A DNA stretch of 64,000 bases from Campylobacter concisus. Its GTDB lineage: Bacteria; Campylobacterota; Campylobacteria; Campylobacterales; Campylobacteraceae. The notes below the pieces were generated by a model. It saw nothing but the letters and a program-made list of their open reading frames with translations. It searched no databases and was not told the origin of the DNA. The translations under genes and the position numbers were made by a program. The stretch covers positions 682,001 to 746,000 of the forward strand of contig NZ_PIRM01000001.1 of the NCBI RefSeq assembly GCF_003049735.1, given 5' to 3'. Positions 38,287-46,273 of the stretch are shown piece by piece (position 1 is the first letter of the stretch; each line of letters opens with the position of its first letter).

Positions 38287-39472
38287 TTTTTCCTCCTTTT
38301 ACTTTTGTTCTTATGTTTCCGCTTAGTAGTTTTTGCATCAAGCCTTGTTTTTGTTTTTTCAAATTTTCCAGCTTTAAATTTAGTAAATTTATCTCGTCAT
38401 CGCAAGCCGTTAAAACATCTGCGATTTTTTGTTGTTCTTTTAAATTTGGAAGCTTTATTTTATGATATCTAATGTTACTTGTAATTTGAGGCTGTCCTGA
38501 GCCAGAGATTAGATATTGAAAATTTGTATTTGATAGTAAATAATAAATAAAAGTTTTTATAGCTTTAGTTGAATTGTCTAAATTTATAACCATAGCATTA
38601 CCAGTTATCCATGATTTTGGTTTTGTAAAATTAACCGCTCCACAGTTTCCTCTGCAACCTATGACAACTTGTTCAAATTCGTGATTATACCTACCGTATT
38701 TTCCTATAATACCATTAGCACCATAAACATCAAATCCGCCATCTGTTAATTCACGTTGTGAAATTGTTTGCGGCTGATATACTTCAGCAATTTCCTTTAA
38801 TTTTACTCTCTCCCACTTGTCTTGGAACTCAGGAAAGCGGATCTTGGCTGTGAGTAAATTTTGCATAAGAGCTTTTTTAAACTGCTTTTTGCTTTCTATC
38901 AAATTTATAGTCAAATTTATAGCCTCATCCCAAGTAGATAAAATTTCCGCTATCTTTTTTTGCTCGTCTAGTGGCGGAAGTTTGATTTTTAAATTTAATA
39001 AATTTGATTTTGAAATCCCCAAAACAGAAATACCTGTGGCTTTTTTCTTTAGCTCTTTTGCAACCCAAGGCTCGTAAAGAATATATCCTTTATAACCATC
39101 AGCGAAATAATCGCCTTTATCTCTAAGCAAGAAAGTATGAAGCCCAGCAACAGCTTTGTGTTCTAAATTTTTAATTTCCACGCTTTTTGCGATATCTATA
39201 TAATCTTCCGAAGCATCGGCAATGACCAAATCTCCATTTTTGATAAATTCTGGTTTGCCCCCCAACTTACTTTGATGTATTTTTGGCAAAGAGGCAACAC
39301 GAAAATCTAAGTAAAATTTATATTTTTTATGTATTTCCCCATAATGGATATATGAAATTTCGTCATAATCATTTAGACTTTCACGTGAATTTGTATAAGT
39401 TTTTAAAAAATCAAAAGCATCCCCAAGCCTCACGACCTTCCATCCGCTTGGTAAATTTTTAAATTCGCTCAT
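38267..39472 (-). CDS. hsdS: Type I restriction enzyme specificity subunit HsdS
   Basis: A 401-residue subunit with two target recognition domains. Each half ends in the conserved helix motif: LPPLDEQKKIAEIL at 165-178 and LPNLKEQQKIADVL at 341-354. The first TRD starts LPSGWKVVRLGDAF and the second KWERVKLKEIAEVY. This architecture recognises a bipartite DNA target; the target sequence cannot be predicted. It overlaps hsdM by four bases (ATGA). Confidence 0.95.
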   Translation of the reverse strand: MSEFKNLPSGWKVVRLGDAFDFLKTYTNSRESLNDYDEISYIHYGEIHKKYKFYLDFRVASLPKIHQSKLGGKPEFIKNGDLVIADASEDYIDIAKSVEIKNLEHKAVAGLHTFLLRDKGDYFADGYKGYILYEPWVAKELKKKATGISVLGISKSNLLNLKIKLPPLDEQKKIAEILSTWDEAINLTINLIESKKQFKKALMQNLLTAKIRFPEFQDKWERVKLKEIAEVYQPQTISQRELTDGGFDVYGANGIIGKYGRYNHEFEQVVIGCRGNCGAVNFTKPKSWITGNAMVINLDNSTKAIKTFIYYLLSNTNFQYLISGSGQPQITSNIRYHKIKLPNLKEQQKIADVLTACDDEINLLNLKLENLKKQKQGLMQKLLSGNIRTKVKGGKNVKMDD

Positions 39473-40959
39473 AACCCAAGCTCCGCAAGATAGTCGCTCA
39501 TCTTGCTTTGAACACTTTTTAGCTCAGCTTCTAAACGTGAAATCTCAGCCTTTGTAGCCTCGATATCCACAAGCTCTTCTTCTTCAAAAGTATCGACGTA
39601 GCGAGGGATGTTTAGGTTGTAGTCGTTATCTTTTATCTCGCTAAGGCTTGCTAGGTGGGAGTATTTTTCTATCTCGCTTCTGTTTTTATAGGTAGTGACT
39701 ATCTTTTTGATATTTTGCTCGGTTAGTGAGTTTTGGTTTTTGCCTTTTTCAAATTCTTTGCTAGCGTCGATAAATAGCACATCTTCGTTTGCACGGTTTT
39801 TCTTAAAAACGAGTATGCAAGCAGGGATGCTCGTGCCGTAAAATAAATTTGCCGGTAGTCCGATGACGGCATCAAGTAAATTTTCTTCGATTAGCTTTTG
39901 GCGGATCTTACCCTCATTTGCTCCGCGAAATAGCACTCCATGCGGAAGCACGACGCCCATTTTGCCGTTGCTGTTTAGACTTTTTATCATGTGCACGACA
40001 AATGCGTAATCCCCCTTGCTCTTTGGCGGCAAAGCGTAGTTAGCAAATCTCATAAAAGGATCGTTCCCAGCAAAGTCAGCACCCCATTTATCTAGGCTAA
40101 AGGGTGGATTTGCCACGACTATATCAAATGTCTTTATAAGGTTGTCTTGCAGATGAAGCGGGTTTCTGATCGTGTCGCCCCACTCAATGACGGCGTCGTT
40201 TATCTCATGTAAAAACATATTCATCTTGCAAAGCGCGTGAGTTTGTCCGTTTTTTTCTTGTCCGTAAAGGCGGAAATTTTTGCTGCCGACCTCTTTTGAA
40301 GCCTTGATAAGAAGCGAGCCAGAGCCGCAAGTAGGATCGTAGATCATATCGCCCTCTTTTGGCTCGACTAGCTTTGCAAGAAGCGTCGAAACCTCGCTTG
40401 GTGTGTAAAACTCTCCGCCTTTTTTGCCTGCGTCACTTGCAAAATGAGCTATAAGATACTCGTATGCGTCGCCTATTATGTCGTTGCCCTCAAGCATAGA
40501 TGGGCGAAGATCTAGCCTAGCGTCGCTAAAATCTTCAAGCAAATTTTTCAAGATGGCGTTTCTCTCTTTCGTGTCGCCAAGCTTGTTTTTGTTATTAAAG
40601 TCGATGCTTCTAAAGATGCCCTCAAGCTTATCTTTATTGTCTTCTTCGATCTTTTCTAGAGTTTTGTTCATTATCTCGCCTAAATTTACGGCCTCTTTGT
40701 GCGCCAAAAGATACTCAAAGGTGCAACTCTCATCAAGCTTAAATTTCTCTTTCTTTAGCTTTGCTTCGATCCTCTCGCGCTTGTCGCCGTATTCGGCTTT
40801 AAGCAATTCGAGCTTTTCTTTATAAAAATCAGATAGATACTTAACAAAAAGCATCGTTAAAACATAGTCTTTATAGTCGCTTCCATCCATCGTGCCGCGA
40901 AACGTGTCGCAAGCCTTCCAAACTACGTTATTTATGGTATCTTGAGTGGTCTTTTGCAT
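39469..40959 (-). CDS. hsdM: Type I restriction enzyme DNA methyltransferase HsdM
   Basis: An N6-adenine methyltransferase of 496 residues. It has an N-terminal helical HsdM_N domain, the SAM motif DPTCGSGSLL (208-217) and the catalytic NPPF (284-287). Its start lies one base after the stop of the short S-like gene. Frame and motifs are intact, so modification should be functional. Confidence 0.96.
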   Translation of the reverse strand: MQKTTQDTINNVVWKACDTFRGTMDGSDYKDYVLTMLFVKYLSDFYKEKLELLKAEYGDKRERIEAKLKKEKFKLDESCTFEYLLAHKEAVNLGEIMNKTLEKIEEDNKDKLEGIFRSIDFNNKNKLGDTKERNAILKNLLEDFSDARLDLRPSMLEGNDIIGDAYEYLIAHFASDAGKKGGEFYTPSEVSTLLAKLVEPKEGDMIYDPTCGSGSLLIKASKEVGSKNFRLYGQEKNGQTHALCKMNMFLHEINDAVIEWGDTIRNPLHLQDNLIKTFDIVVANPPFSLDKWGADFAGNDPFMRFANYALPPKSKGDYAFVVHMIKSLNSNGKMGVVLPHGVLFRGANEGKIRQKLIEENLLDAVIGLPANLFYGTSIPACILVFKKNRANEDVLFIDASKEFEKGKNQNSLTEQNIKKIVTTYKNRSEIEKYSHLASLSEIKDNDYNLNIPRYVDTFEEEELVDIEATKAEISRLEAELKSVQSKMSDYLAELGL

Positions 40960-40960
40960 C

Positions 40961-41545
40961 TTAGTTCTCCTCTTTTATTAAATTTTCAAATATGCTTTTG
41001 TGATATCTTTGCTTTTGAGCTACTAAATTTTGTAAAATTTCGCTCTCCTCGCGAGCTAAATTTAGGTATTTTACTATCTTGTTTTGAGTTTGCAAATTTA
41101 TGGCTGGTATTTTTAGATTATTTATGCTTGCAACGCCTATCATCGCTATTGTAGTACCTGAAACATCTGGTGCAAGGGCTCTTTTAACGGCGCTGCTGTT
41201 TAGATAATGCGCCACAAAACGCGGATCAAATTTATCGATTTTAACCCTTATGCGAACCATCAAAGATGAGTAGATAAGATCGTCATAATCTTTGTCTATA
41301 TAAACGGCGAAATTCGGCTCTCTAAGGCGCAGCAAGACATCGCCACGGCTTACTTTATACTCATCGCTTATTTTTTCGCTTGATATGAACTCATCGGCAA
41401 ATGTGTCATCAAAAAGCGCACTTTCATTAAAGGACTTTAGCGAGACTACTTTATAGCGAAATTTCTCATCTACGTTTTTGTCTGCCTTTTTGCGGTTTAA
41501 AACTAGACCAGTTTTTATCTCAGACATATCGCCTATTTTTATCAT
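40961..41545 (-). CDS. Half-length HsdS-like protein (single TRD)
   Basis: A 194-residue protein that looks like one half of a specificity subunit: one TRD (IKIGDMSEIKTGL to VASINNLKIPAI) followed by one conserved helix (INLQTQNKIVKYLNLAREE and a coiled tail). It is the first gene of the hsd operon, with AAGGAG nine bases before the ATG. Half-S proteins can dimerise to form a full specificity unit in other systems; whether it replaces, modulates or is a relic beside the full HsdS is open. Confidence 0.85.
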   Translation of the reverse strand: MIKIGDMSEIKTGLVLNRKKADKNVDEKFRYKVVSLKSFNESALFDDTFADEFISSEKISDEYKVSRGDVLLRLREPNFAVYIDKDYDDLIYSSLMVRIRVKIDKFDPRFVAHYLNSSAVKRALAPDVSGTTIAMIGVASINNLKIPAINLQTQNKIVKYLNLAREESEILQNLVAQKQRYHKSIFENLIKEEN

Positions 41546-41563
41546 TTTAAGATACTCCTTTCT

Positions 41564-41584
41564 GTATTATTTTTAAAATAATAC
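41564..41584. promoter_or_regulatory. Palindrome O1, downstream of the hsd promoter
   Basis: A 21-base perfect palindrome: arm GTATTATTTT, central T, arm AAAATAATAC. It covers roughly +13 to +33 of the predicted hsd transcript and lies just before the ribosome site. A near copy lies 76 bases upstream. Likely an operator for an unidentified repressor. Confidence 0.7.
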
Positions 41585-41602
41585 TAATGCTTTTATGAGC
41601 GA

Positions 41603-41630
41603 AGTATAACAAAAAAGTAAAAACTAGCAA
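41603..41630 (-). promoter_or_regulatory. Promoter of the hsd operon
   Basis: On the minus strand, TTGCTA (41630-41625) and TATACT (41608-41603) are separated by 16 bases, upstream of the half-S gene. The promoter is bracketed by palindromes O1 and O2. Confidence 0.6.
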
Positions 41631-41639
41631 TAGGTTTTT

Positions 41640-41660
41640 ATATTATTTCTAAAATAATAC
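41640..41660. promoter_or_regulatory. Palindrome O2, upstream of the hsd promoter
   Basis: A second copy of the 21-base palindrome, 19 of 21 bases identical to O1 (first base A instead of G, tenth C instead of T). It lies ten bases upstream of the predicted -35. Confidence 0.7.
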
Positions 41661-41763
41661 ATCAAATTGTCGGCTAAAACCTTAATTATTTTTTAGACAT
41701 TAAATTTACAATATAAATTTTTATCTCATTAAAATTATCTCGCTTTTTAAACTTACTTTTGGT

Positions 41764-41769
41764 TATAAT
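41764..41769 (+). promoter_or_regulatory. -10 box of the Tat-binding-protein/NifB operon
   Basis: TATAAT with a T-rich upstream region starts a leader of about 140 bases. The leader opens with two adjacent small palindromes: ACCAAATTTGGT (41772-41783) and TCGCAGTTGCGA (41784-41795). Confidence 0.5.
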
Positions 41770-41915
41770 TACACCAAATTTGGTCGCAGTTGCGATTTAC
41801 ATTTGCATAAATTTACCTTCAACTACCATTTTTGCAAATTACAAAAGTCAAATTTCACAAGTTTCGCGTGCCGAAAATATCAAATTTACATTTCTAAATC
41901 CCAAAAGGAGATTTC

Positions 41916-42762
41916 ATGGAATTAAAACAAACCGGTATATCACGCCGTGGCTTTTTAAAAGGTGCTTTAGCCACAGCTGCTGCTGCCACGCCACAAACGA
42001 TGCTGGCTGGCTTTACGCCATTTAAGTCTGACTCGCTTCAGGTTTGGTCGTGAAGCATTTAATGAGCTAAATGCCATTTACGAGTCAAGAACAGGGCACA
42101 ACATCCAATACACCGGCGCATTTGCTGGTGCTCTTGGCAAGTCGCTTTTAGCACTTCAAAGCACGACCGAGCTCTTTGGAGCAAGAGTCTTAGAGCTTTC
42201 TAAAAAACTTCGCAAAGCTGGTCTTAGCCTCCACTTTAGGCCGCTATGCTTTACTGACTATGTCCTAGTCGTGCCAAAAGGCAACCCTGCTGGCATTCGC
42301 GACTTAAAAGACCTTGCAGAGCCTGGAGTTAGAGTGATGCTGCCTCTTAGATCATCGCCCCCTGGCAGTGGCCCAGTCAAAGGGATCTTAAAAAACTCAA
42401 ACCTCACTGATGCGGTGATGAAAAATATGGTCGCAAACGGATCATGCGTCATAAATATGATGTGCGAGCTAGTTGATGGCAAGGGCGATGCTTCGATCAT
42501 CGAAAAGCGCCTAACAACGCACGATAGGTTTAAAGATAAGATTGAGTATATGCCCATCGATGAAAAGCTCATCCCGCCTGGACCGCTCACTTTTACACTA
42601 AATATAATGAAATATGTAAAAGATGAAAGACTCGCAAATGACTTTGCAGACTTTGTTTGTGGCACCGAAGGGCAAGAAATTTTTAAAAAACATGGCTTTA
42701 CCTCCATTTATTCAGCGCGTGGGCTAGAGCTTATAGAAAGGTTTGGTGTAAAAGATGTGTAG
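41916..42762 (+). pseudogene. Tat-exported ModA-like binding protein, frameshifted
   Basis: The ATG at 41916 has AAGGAG six bases upstream and begins a Tat signal peptide (GISRRGFLKGALATAAAATP). The frame stops at 42053 after SLQVWS. The rest continues in another frame from about 42046 (EAFNELNAIYESRTGHN) to 42762 with DYVLVVPKGNPAGIRDLKD, as in ModA-type oxyanion-binding proteins. A deletion of roughly a dozen bases near 42050 would explain the break. No ABC permease or ATPase genes are adjacent. The 3' end overlaps the next gene's start. Confidence 0.8.
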
Positions 42763-43568
42763 TAGCTGTAATAGCGCATGCTCTAATAGCAGTGCATGCG
42801 GCAACATAAATTTAAAAAAGAGAAGCAAAAACTCTCCCACAACAAAGATAAGACGCCTAGTGCAGCTCATCTTCATAGCAGGCATCGGACAATGGGCGTA
42901 TTACGGCATTTTTAGATGCCCTTTTGTGGTGCCTTTTGTAAATTGCCAAAACTGCCCTATCATCACCTGTTGGGGGGCGGATCACATCGCTGTTTTTTGG
43001 ATTTTGGCTATTTATCCCAGCGCTTGTCATCCTCTTTGGTAGGGCATTTTGTGGCTGGGTCTGTCCAGCTGGCTTTGTCAATCAAATGCTTGGTAAATTT
43101 GCATTTTTCAAGCTAAAAATTCGCAGCAAAAAGCTAATATTCGCTCAAATAGGCATGCTAGCTACCACAGCAGTCAGCCTTTGGGTCTATTTCGTCTGGG
43201 GCAATCCTCGCATGATGATACCTATAAGAACGAGCGACGAGTACCTAACTGCCGTTACTTTGTCACTTCGCTTTGGCGAATGGGAGTGGGTCACTCGCAC
43301 AGTGATCATCATCTCAGTAATACTAGCCTCGCTAATCATAGCTAACCTTTGGTGCCGCTTCGTCTGCCCATCAGGCGGCGTGCTTGAAATTTTGCGTAGA
43401 TTTTCGATATTTCGCGTCTATAAAACAAGTGCCTGTGACGACTGCGACGCGTGCTTGCGCAAGTGCGAGATGGGGACGAGACCTGATGAGATAAACTGCA
43501 CAAACTGCGGTGACTGCCTCAATGTCTGCCATGCAAATGCCATTAAATTTGGAAGGAAAAAGAGCTAA
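42755..43568 (+). pseudogene. NapH/MauN-like membrane Fe-S protein, frameshifted in a G6 run
   Basis: The start ATG at 42755 opens a Cys-rich leader (CSSCNSACSNSSACG) and a first membrane helix. It stops at 43042 after a six-G run (42972-42977). With one G fewer the frame joins the downstream part: FFGFWLFIPALVILFGRAF, CGWVCPAGF, more helices, WCRFVCPSGG and two ferredoxin motifs CDDCDACLRKCEMG and CTNCGDCLNVCHANAI. The restored protein has 270 residues and the NapH/MauN fold. Such proteins transfer electrons across the membrane. The stop overlaps the NifB-like ATG. Confidence 0.8.
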
Positions 43569-44395
43569 TGATTTTTCGCACTAAGGCTGATCTAGACAGC
43601 CACCCATGCTTTAACAAAAAGGCCTCCGCTAACTACGGACGCGTGCATCTACCAGTTGCCCCACACTGCAACATCCAGTGCAACTTCTGCAACCGCATAT
43701 ATGACTGCGCTAATGAAAACCGCCCTGGCGTAACAGCAAAGGTGCAAACGCCAGATGAATCAGTGAAATTTTTAGAAAAGCTCTTTAAATTTAGACAAGA
43801 CATATCCGTCATCGGCATCGCTGGACCTGGTGATCCGATGTGCGACGCTGACAAGACGCTAGCGACCTTTGAAAAGTGTAAGTCTCACTTCCCAAATACC
43901 CTGCTATGCCTCTCAACTAATGGCTTAGCACTGCCTGAGCATGTTGATGAGATCGTGCGTCTTGGCGTGAGCCACGTGACAGTAACGGTTAATGCCGTGA
44001 CGCCAGATGTTGGCTCAAAGGTCTATTCGTGGGTGAGGTATGAAAATAAAAACTACTACGGCGAGGAGGCTGCTAGGATACTGCTAGCACGCCAGGACGA
44101 GGGCATCCGCAAGCTAAAAGAGGCTGGTATGCTAGTAAAGATAAACACCGTAGTCATCCCTGGGGTCAATATGGACCACGTCCAAAGCATCTCGGCAAAA
44201 GCAAAGCAATGGGGAGCTGATATAATGAACTGCATGGCGATGATACCGGTGCATGATACGCCTTTTGAAAATTTAAAATCCCCTTCAACTGATGAGATCC
44301 ACCGCATCCGCAGATCAATAGGTAGTGACATAAATCAAATGTCACATTGCAGTAGATGCCGCGCTGATGCATGTGGCAAACTTGGCGAGAGATAG
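43568..44395 (+). CDS. NifB-like radical SAM protein
   Basis: A 275-residue enzyme of the NifB family. SAM-cluster cysteines are in CNIQCNFC (34, 38, 41; CX3CX2C), preceded by HPCFN and YGRVHLPVAPHCN as in NifB. IAGPGDPM and CLSTNGL are also family blocks, and the C-terminus ends CSRCRADACGKLGE. NifB builds the carbide-containing NifB-co precursor of nitrogenase cofactor. No nif structural gene is in the window, and it lacks the NifX-like extension of some NifB. It is intact although both upstream genes of the operon are broken. Confidence 0.88.
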   Translation: MIFRTKADLDSHPCFNKKASANYGRVHLPVAPHCNIQCNFCNRIYDCANENRPGVTAKVQTPDESVKFLEKLFKFRQDISVIGIAGPGDPMCDADKTLATFEKCKSHFPNTLLCLSTNGLALPEHVDEIVRLGVSHVTVTVNAVTPDVGSKVYSWVRYENKNYYGEEAARILLARQDEGIRKLKEAGMLVKINTVVIPGVNMDHVQSISAKAKQWGADIMNCMAMIPVHDTPFENLKSPSTDEIHRIRRSIGSDINQMSHCSRCRADACGKLGER

Positions 44396-44400
44396 CGATA

Positions 44401-44429
44401 AAAGGCACTGAATTTAGTGCCTTTTTTTT
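44401..44429 (+). terminator. Terminator after the NifB-like gene
   Basis: The stem AAAGGCACT/AGTGCCTTT with a six-base loop runs into a T8 tract, a strong intrinsic terminator. Confidence 0.92.
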
Positions 44430-44652
44430 GCTTTTTAGTTTGTAGCTTGCGTGGTTCGTGGCTTACAGCATGCGTGCCTTGCAGCTCTTGGCTCTTGGTT
44501 AAATTTTGTAAAGCTTGCTAGATATCAAAGTTATAAAAAGCATAGAAAAGTGTGGTTAATTCGTAATTGACGTGAGTTTTGCTCAAAAACAAGGTAGCGA
44601 AATTTTCTTTACATTATTTTACAAACTCTTTTAAAAGCCTTTTAAATGGGCT

Positions 44653-44794
44653 TTAAATCATACGTCTTAATGCTTTACTTACTATATAGACCTCAACCGC
44701 TACTATCTTCATCTATCTCGTAGCTTTGATAATCTTTGTTGATGCTTATGATATGAGTATGCCCTAAGAGCTCTTTTTGGGGCAACTTAACCAT
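44653..44794 (-). pseudogene. Short decayed gene fragment of unknown family
   Basis: From an ATG at 44794 the minus strand reads MVKLPQKELLGHTHIISINK and on to a TGA at 44693-44695; a one-base shift continues the coding-like sequence to a stop at 44653. The peptide has normal composition but no recognised domain. It looks like the tail of a lost gene; it could also be chance. Confidence 0.35.
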
Positions 44795-44841
44795 GAAATT
44801 TCTGCAAAAGTTTATGATTTTAACTTTGTTTTAAAAATATA

Positions 44842-44862
44842 GACGCCGTTTTATGCGGCGTT
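44842..44862 (-). terminator. Terminator downstream of the histidine kinase gene
   Basis: A GC-rich stem ACGCCG/CGGCGT with a seven-base loop lies about 60 bases past the kinase stop; A/T-rich flanks on both sides allow use in either direction. Confidence 0.65.
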
Positions 44863-44923
44863 TAAATTTATACTCGTATTTATTTGCTATTTCATAAATT
44901 TTGTCTTAGCAAACTGCCTAAAT

Positions 44924-46273
44924 TTATACTTGCTTTAAATTTACCAGATCAAATTCCACCCAAAATTCGCTTCCAGCTCCTGCTTCGCTTTTTACGCCTA
45001 GCTTTGCGCTGTGAATTTTAGCTATATTTGCAGCAATGGCCAGACCAAGGCCACTGCCTCTGTTTTGGCTTTTGTTTCTTGAGCTTTCAACTTGATAAAA
45101 TTTATTCCAGATTAGCTCGATATCTTTTTTAGAGATGCCTAAGCCATCGTCTTTTACAGACAAAAGTGCGTGCGTTTTTGACACACTTAAAGTTAGCTCG
45201 ATCTTAGCTTCTGCAAATTTTAGTGCGTTGCTTAAAAAGTTATCCACTAGCCTTGATATCATCAGCTCATTGCCAAGGATTTGGACATTTGGCGCTACAA
45301 CGCAGCTAAATTTTAGCCCCTTTGCACTTGCTAGCTTCTCATAATCACTGGCTAAATTTTGCAAGATAGAGCTTAAATTTATGCGTTTTAGCTCCAAATT
45401 TCTGCCAGCCTCCAACCTTGAAAGCTCCAAAATTTGATCTATAAGCGAGGTTATCTTTCTTGACTGCCTAGAGATGACCTCCAGCGACTCCTTGGCCTCG
45501 TCCAAATTTTGCGAGTAATTTTTAGCATAGTCGCTCTCAGCCATGATGACAGATAGCGGCGTTCGTAGCTCGTGCGAGATGTCTGAGGTGAGCTGTTTTT
45601 CGCTTTGATAGACCCTTTCGAGGGAGTCAAGCATCTGGTTAAAAACGCTCGCAAGCGCGTGTAGCTCGTCTTTGCCAGCAGGTAGGTCTATGCGCTTTGA
45701 GAAGTCCCGGCTGCTGCCTATCTCAAGCGCAGTTTTTGACATCGTAGCGACTGGTTTCATCGCATTTTTTATCGTTTTGTAACCGCCGTAAAGCACAAAG
45801 AGAAATAAAACCGGCACAAAAACGCCCAGCGCTAGTAAAAATAGCCCCTCTTTTTTGAAAAATTTCTCCGCGTTTATCACGCCTCTGACCCAGACGTCTT
45901 TGCCTTTAGCTGCGATATCGTAGTAGTAAAAGCGGTTTTCACCTTCTTCATAAAGTTGCACCGCACCACTATTCATTTTAAGTGAAATTTGAAAGCGCTT
46001 TGGCGCTAAGCCGCCGATTACATCGCCTTTTGCGTTATATTTTATAAAAAATATCCCATCATCATATGGCTCAAATTCATCCATATTATTGGCGATCTTG
46101 GTGACTGATTTGGCTAGCTTTTTTTGGCTCACATCCTCAAAAACCTCATCTGCCACGACCGCTGAGATGGCAATGAGAACCGCCACGATAACGATGATAA
46201 AAAATGAGTACCAAAGCGTTACACGAGCCGTTATCGGTATGTTTGCGAGAGCTTGCTTAATCCTTAACAACAT
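44924..46273 (-). CDS. Sensor histidine kinase
   Basis: A membrane histidine kinase of about 449 residues. Two membrane helices (about 18-40 and 145-165) flank a ~105-residue periplasmic domain, followed by HAMP, HisKA with SDISHELRTPLSVI, and HATPase with N-box LVDNFLSNALKFAE and GSGLGLAIAANIAK. The periplasmic domain resembles those of metal or cationic-peptide sensors only in size. ATG at 46273 is preferred, with GAGGG upstream; it overlaps the response regulator end. Neighbouring PepSY proteins suggest an envelope signal. Confidence 0.92.
   Translation of the reverse strand: MLLRIKQALANIPITARVTLWYSFFIIVIVAVLIAISAVVADEVFEDVSQKKLAKSVTKIANNMDEFEPYDDGIFFIKYNAKGDVIGGLAPKRFQISLKMNSGAVQLYEEGENRFYYYDIAAKGKDVWVRGVINAEKFFKKEGLFLLALGVFVPVLFLFVLYGGYKTIKNAMKPVATMSKTALEIGSSRDFSKRIDLPAGKDELHALASVFNQMLDSLERVYQSEKQLTSDISHELRTPLSVIMAESDYAKNYSQNLDEAKESLEVISRQSRKITSLIDQILELSRLEAGRNLELKRINLSSILQNLASDYEKLASAKGLKFSCVVAPNVQILGNELMISRLVDNFLSNALKFAEAKIELTLSVSKTHALLSVKDDGLGISKKDIELIWNKFYQVESSRNKSQNRGSGLGLAIAANIAKIHSAKLGVKSEAGAGSEFWVEFDLVNLKQV

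Larger units (their letters stand above)
44430..44923. other. Intergenic gap with a decayed minus-strand gene fragment
   Basis: About 490 bases without an intact gene. It holds the fragment at 44653-44794 and a terminator near 44842-44862. The rest is AT-rich sequence with no recognised element. Confidence 0.5.

Noticed and set aside
33063..41700. Prophage or integrative element at tRNA-Met
   Set aside because: No integrase, capsid, replication or mobilisation genes, and no repeat of the tRNA 3' end was seen at the far side.
41759..42025. Plus-strand 88-codon open frame beginning at 41759
   Set aside because: Overlaps the leader and the Tat-signal gene in another frame; the real start at 41916 has a ribosome site and a Tat motif.
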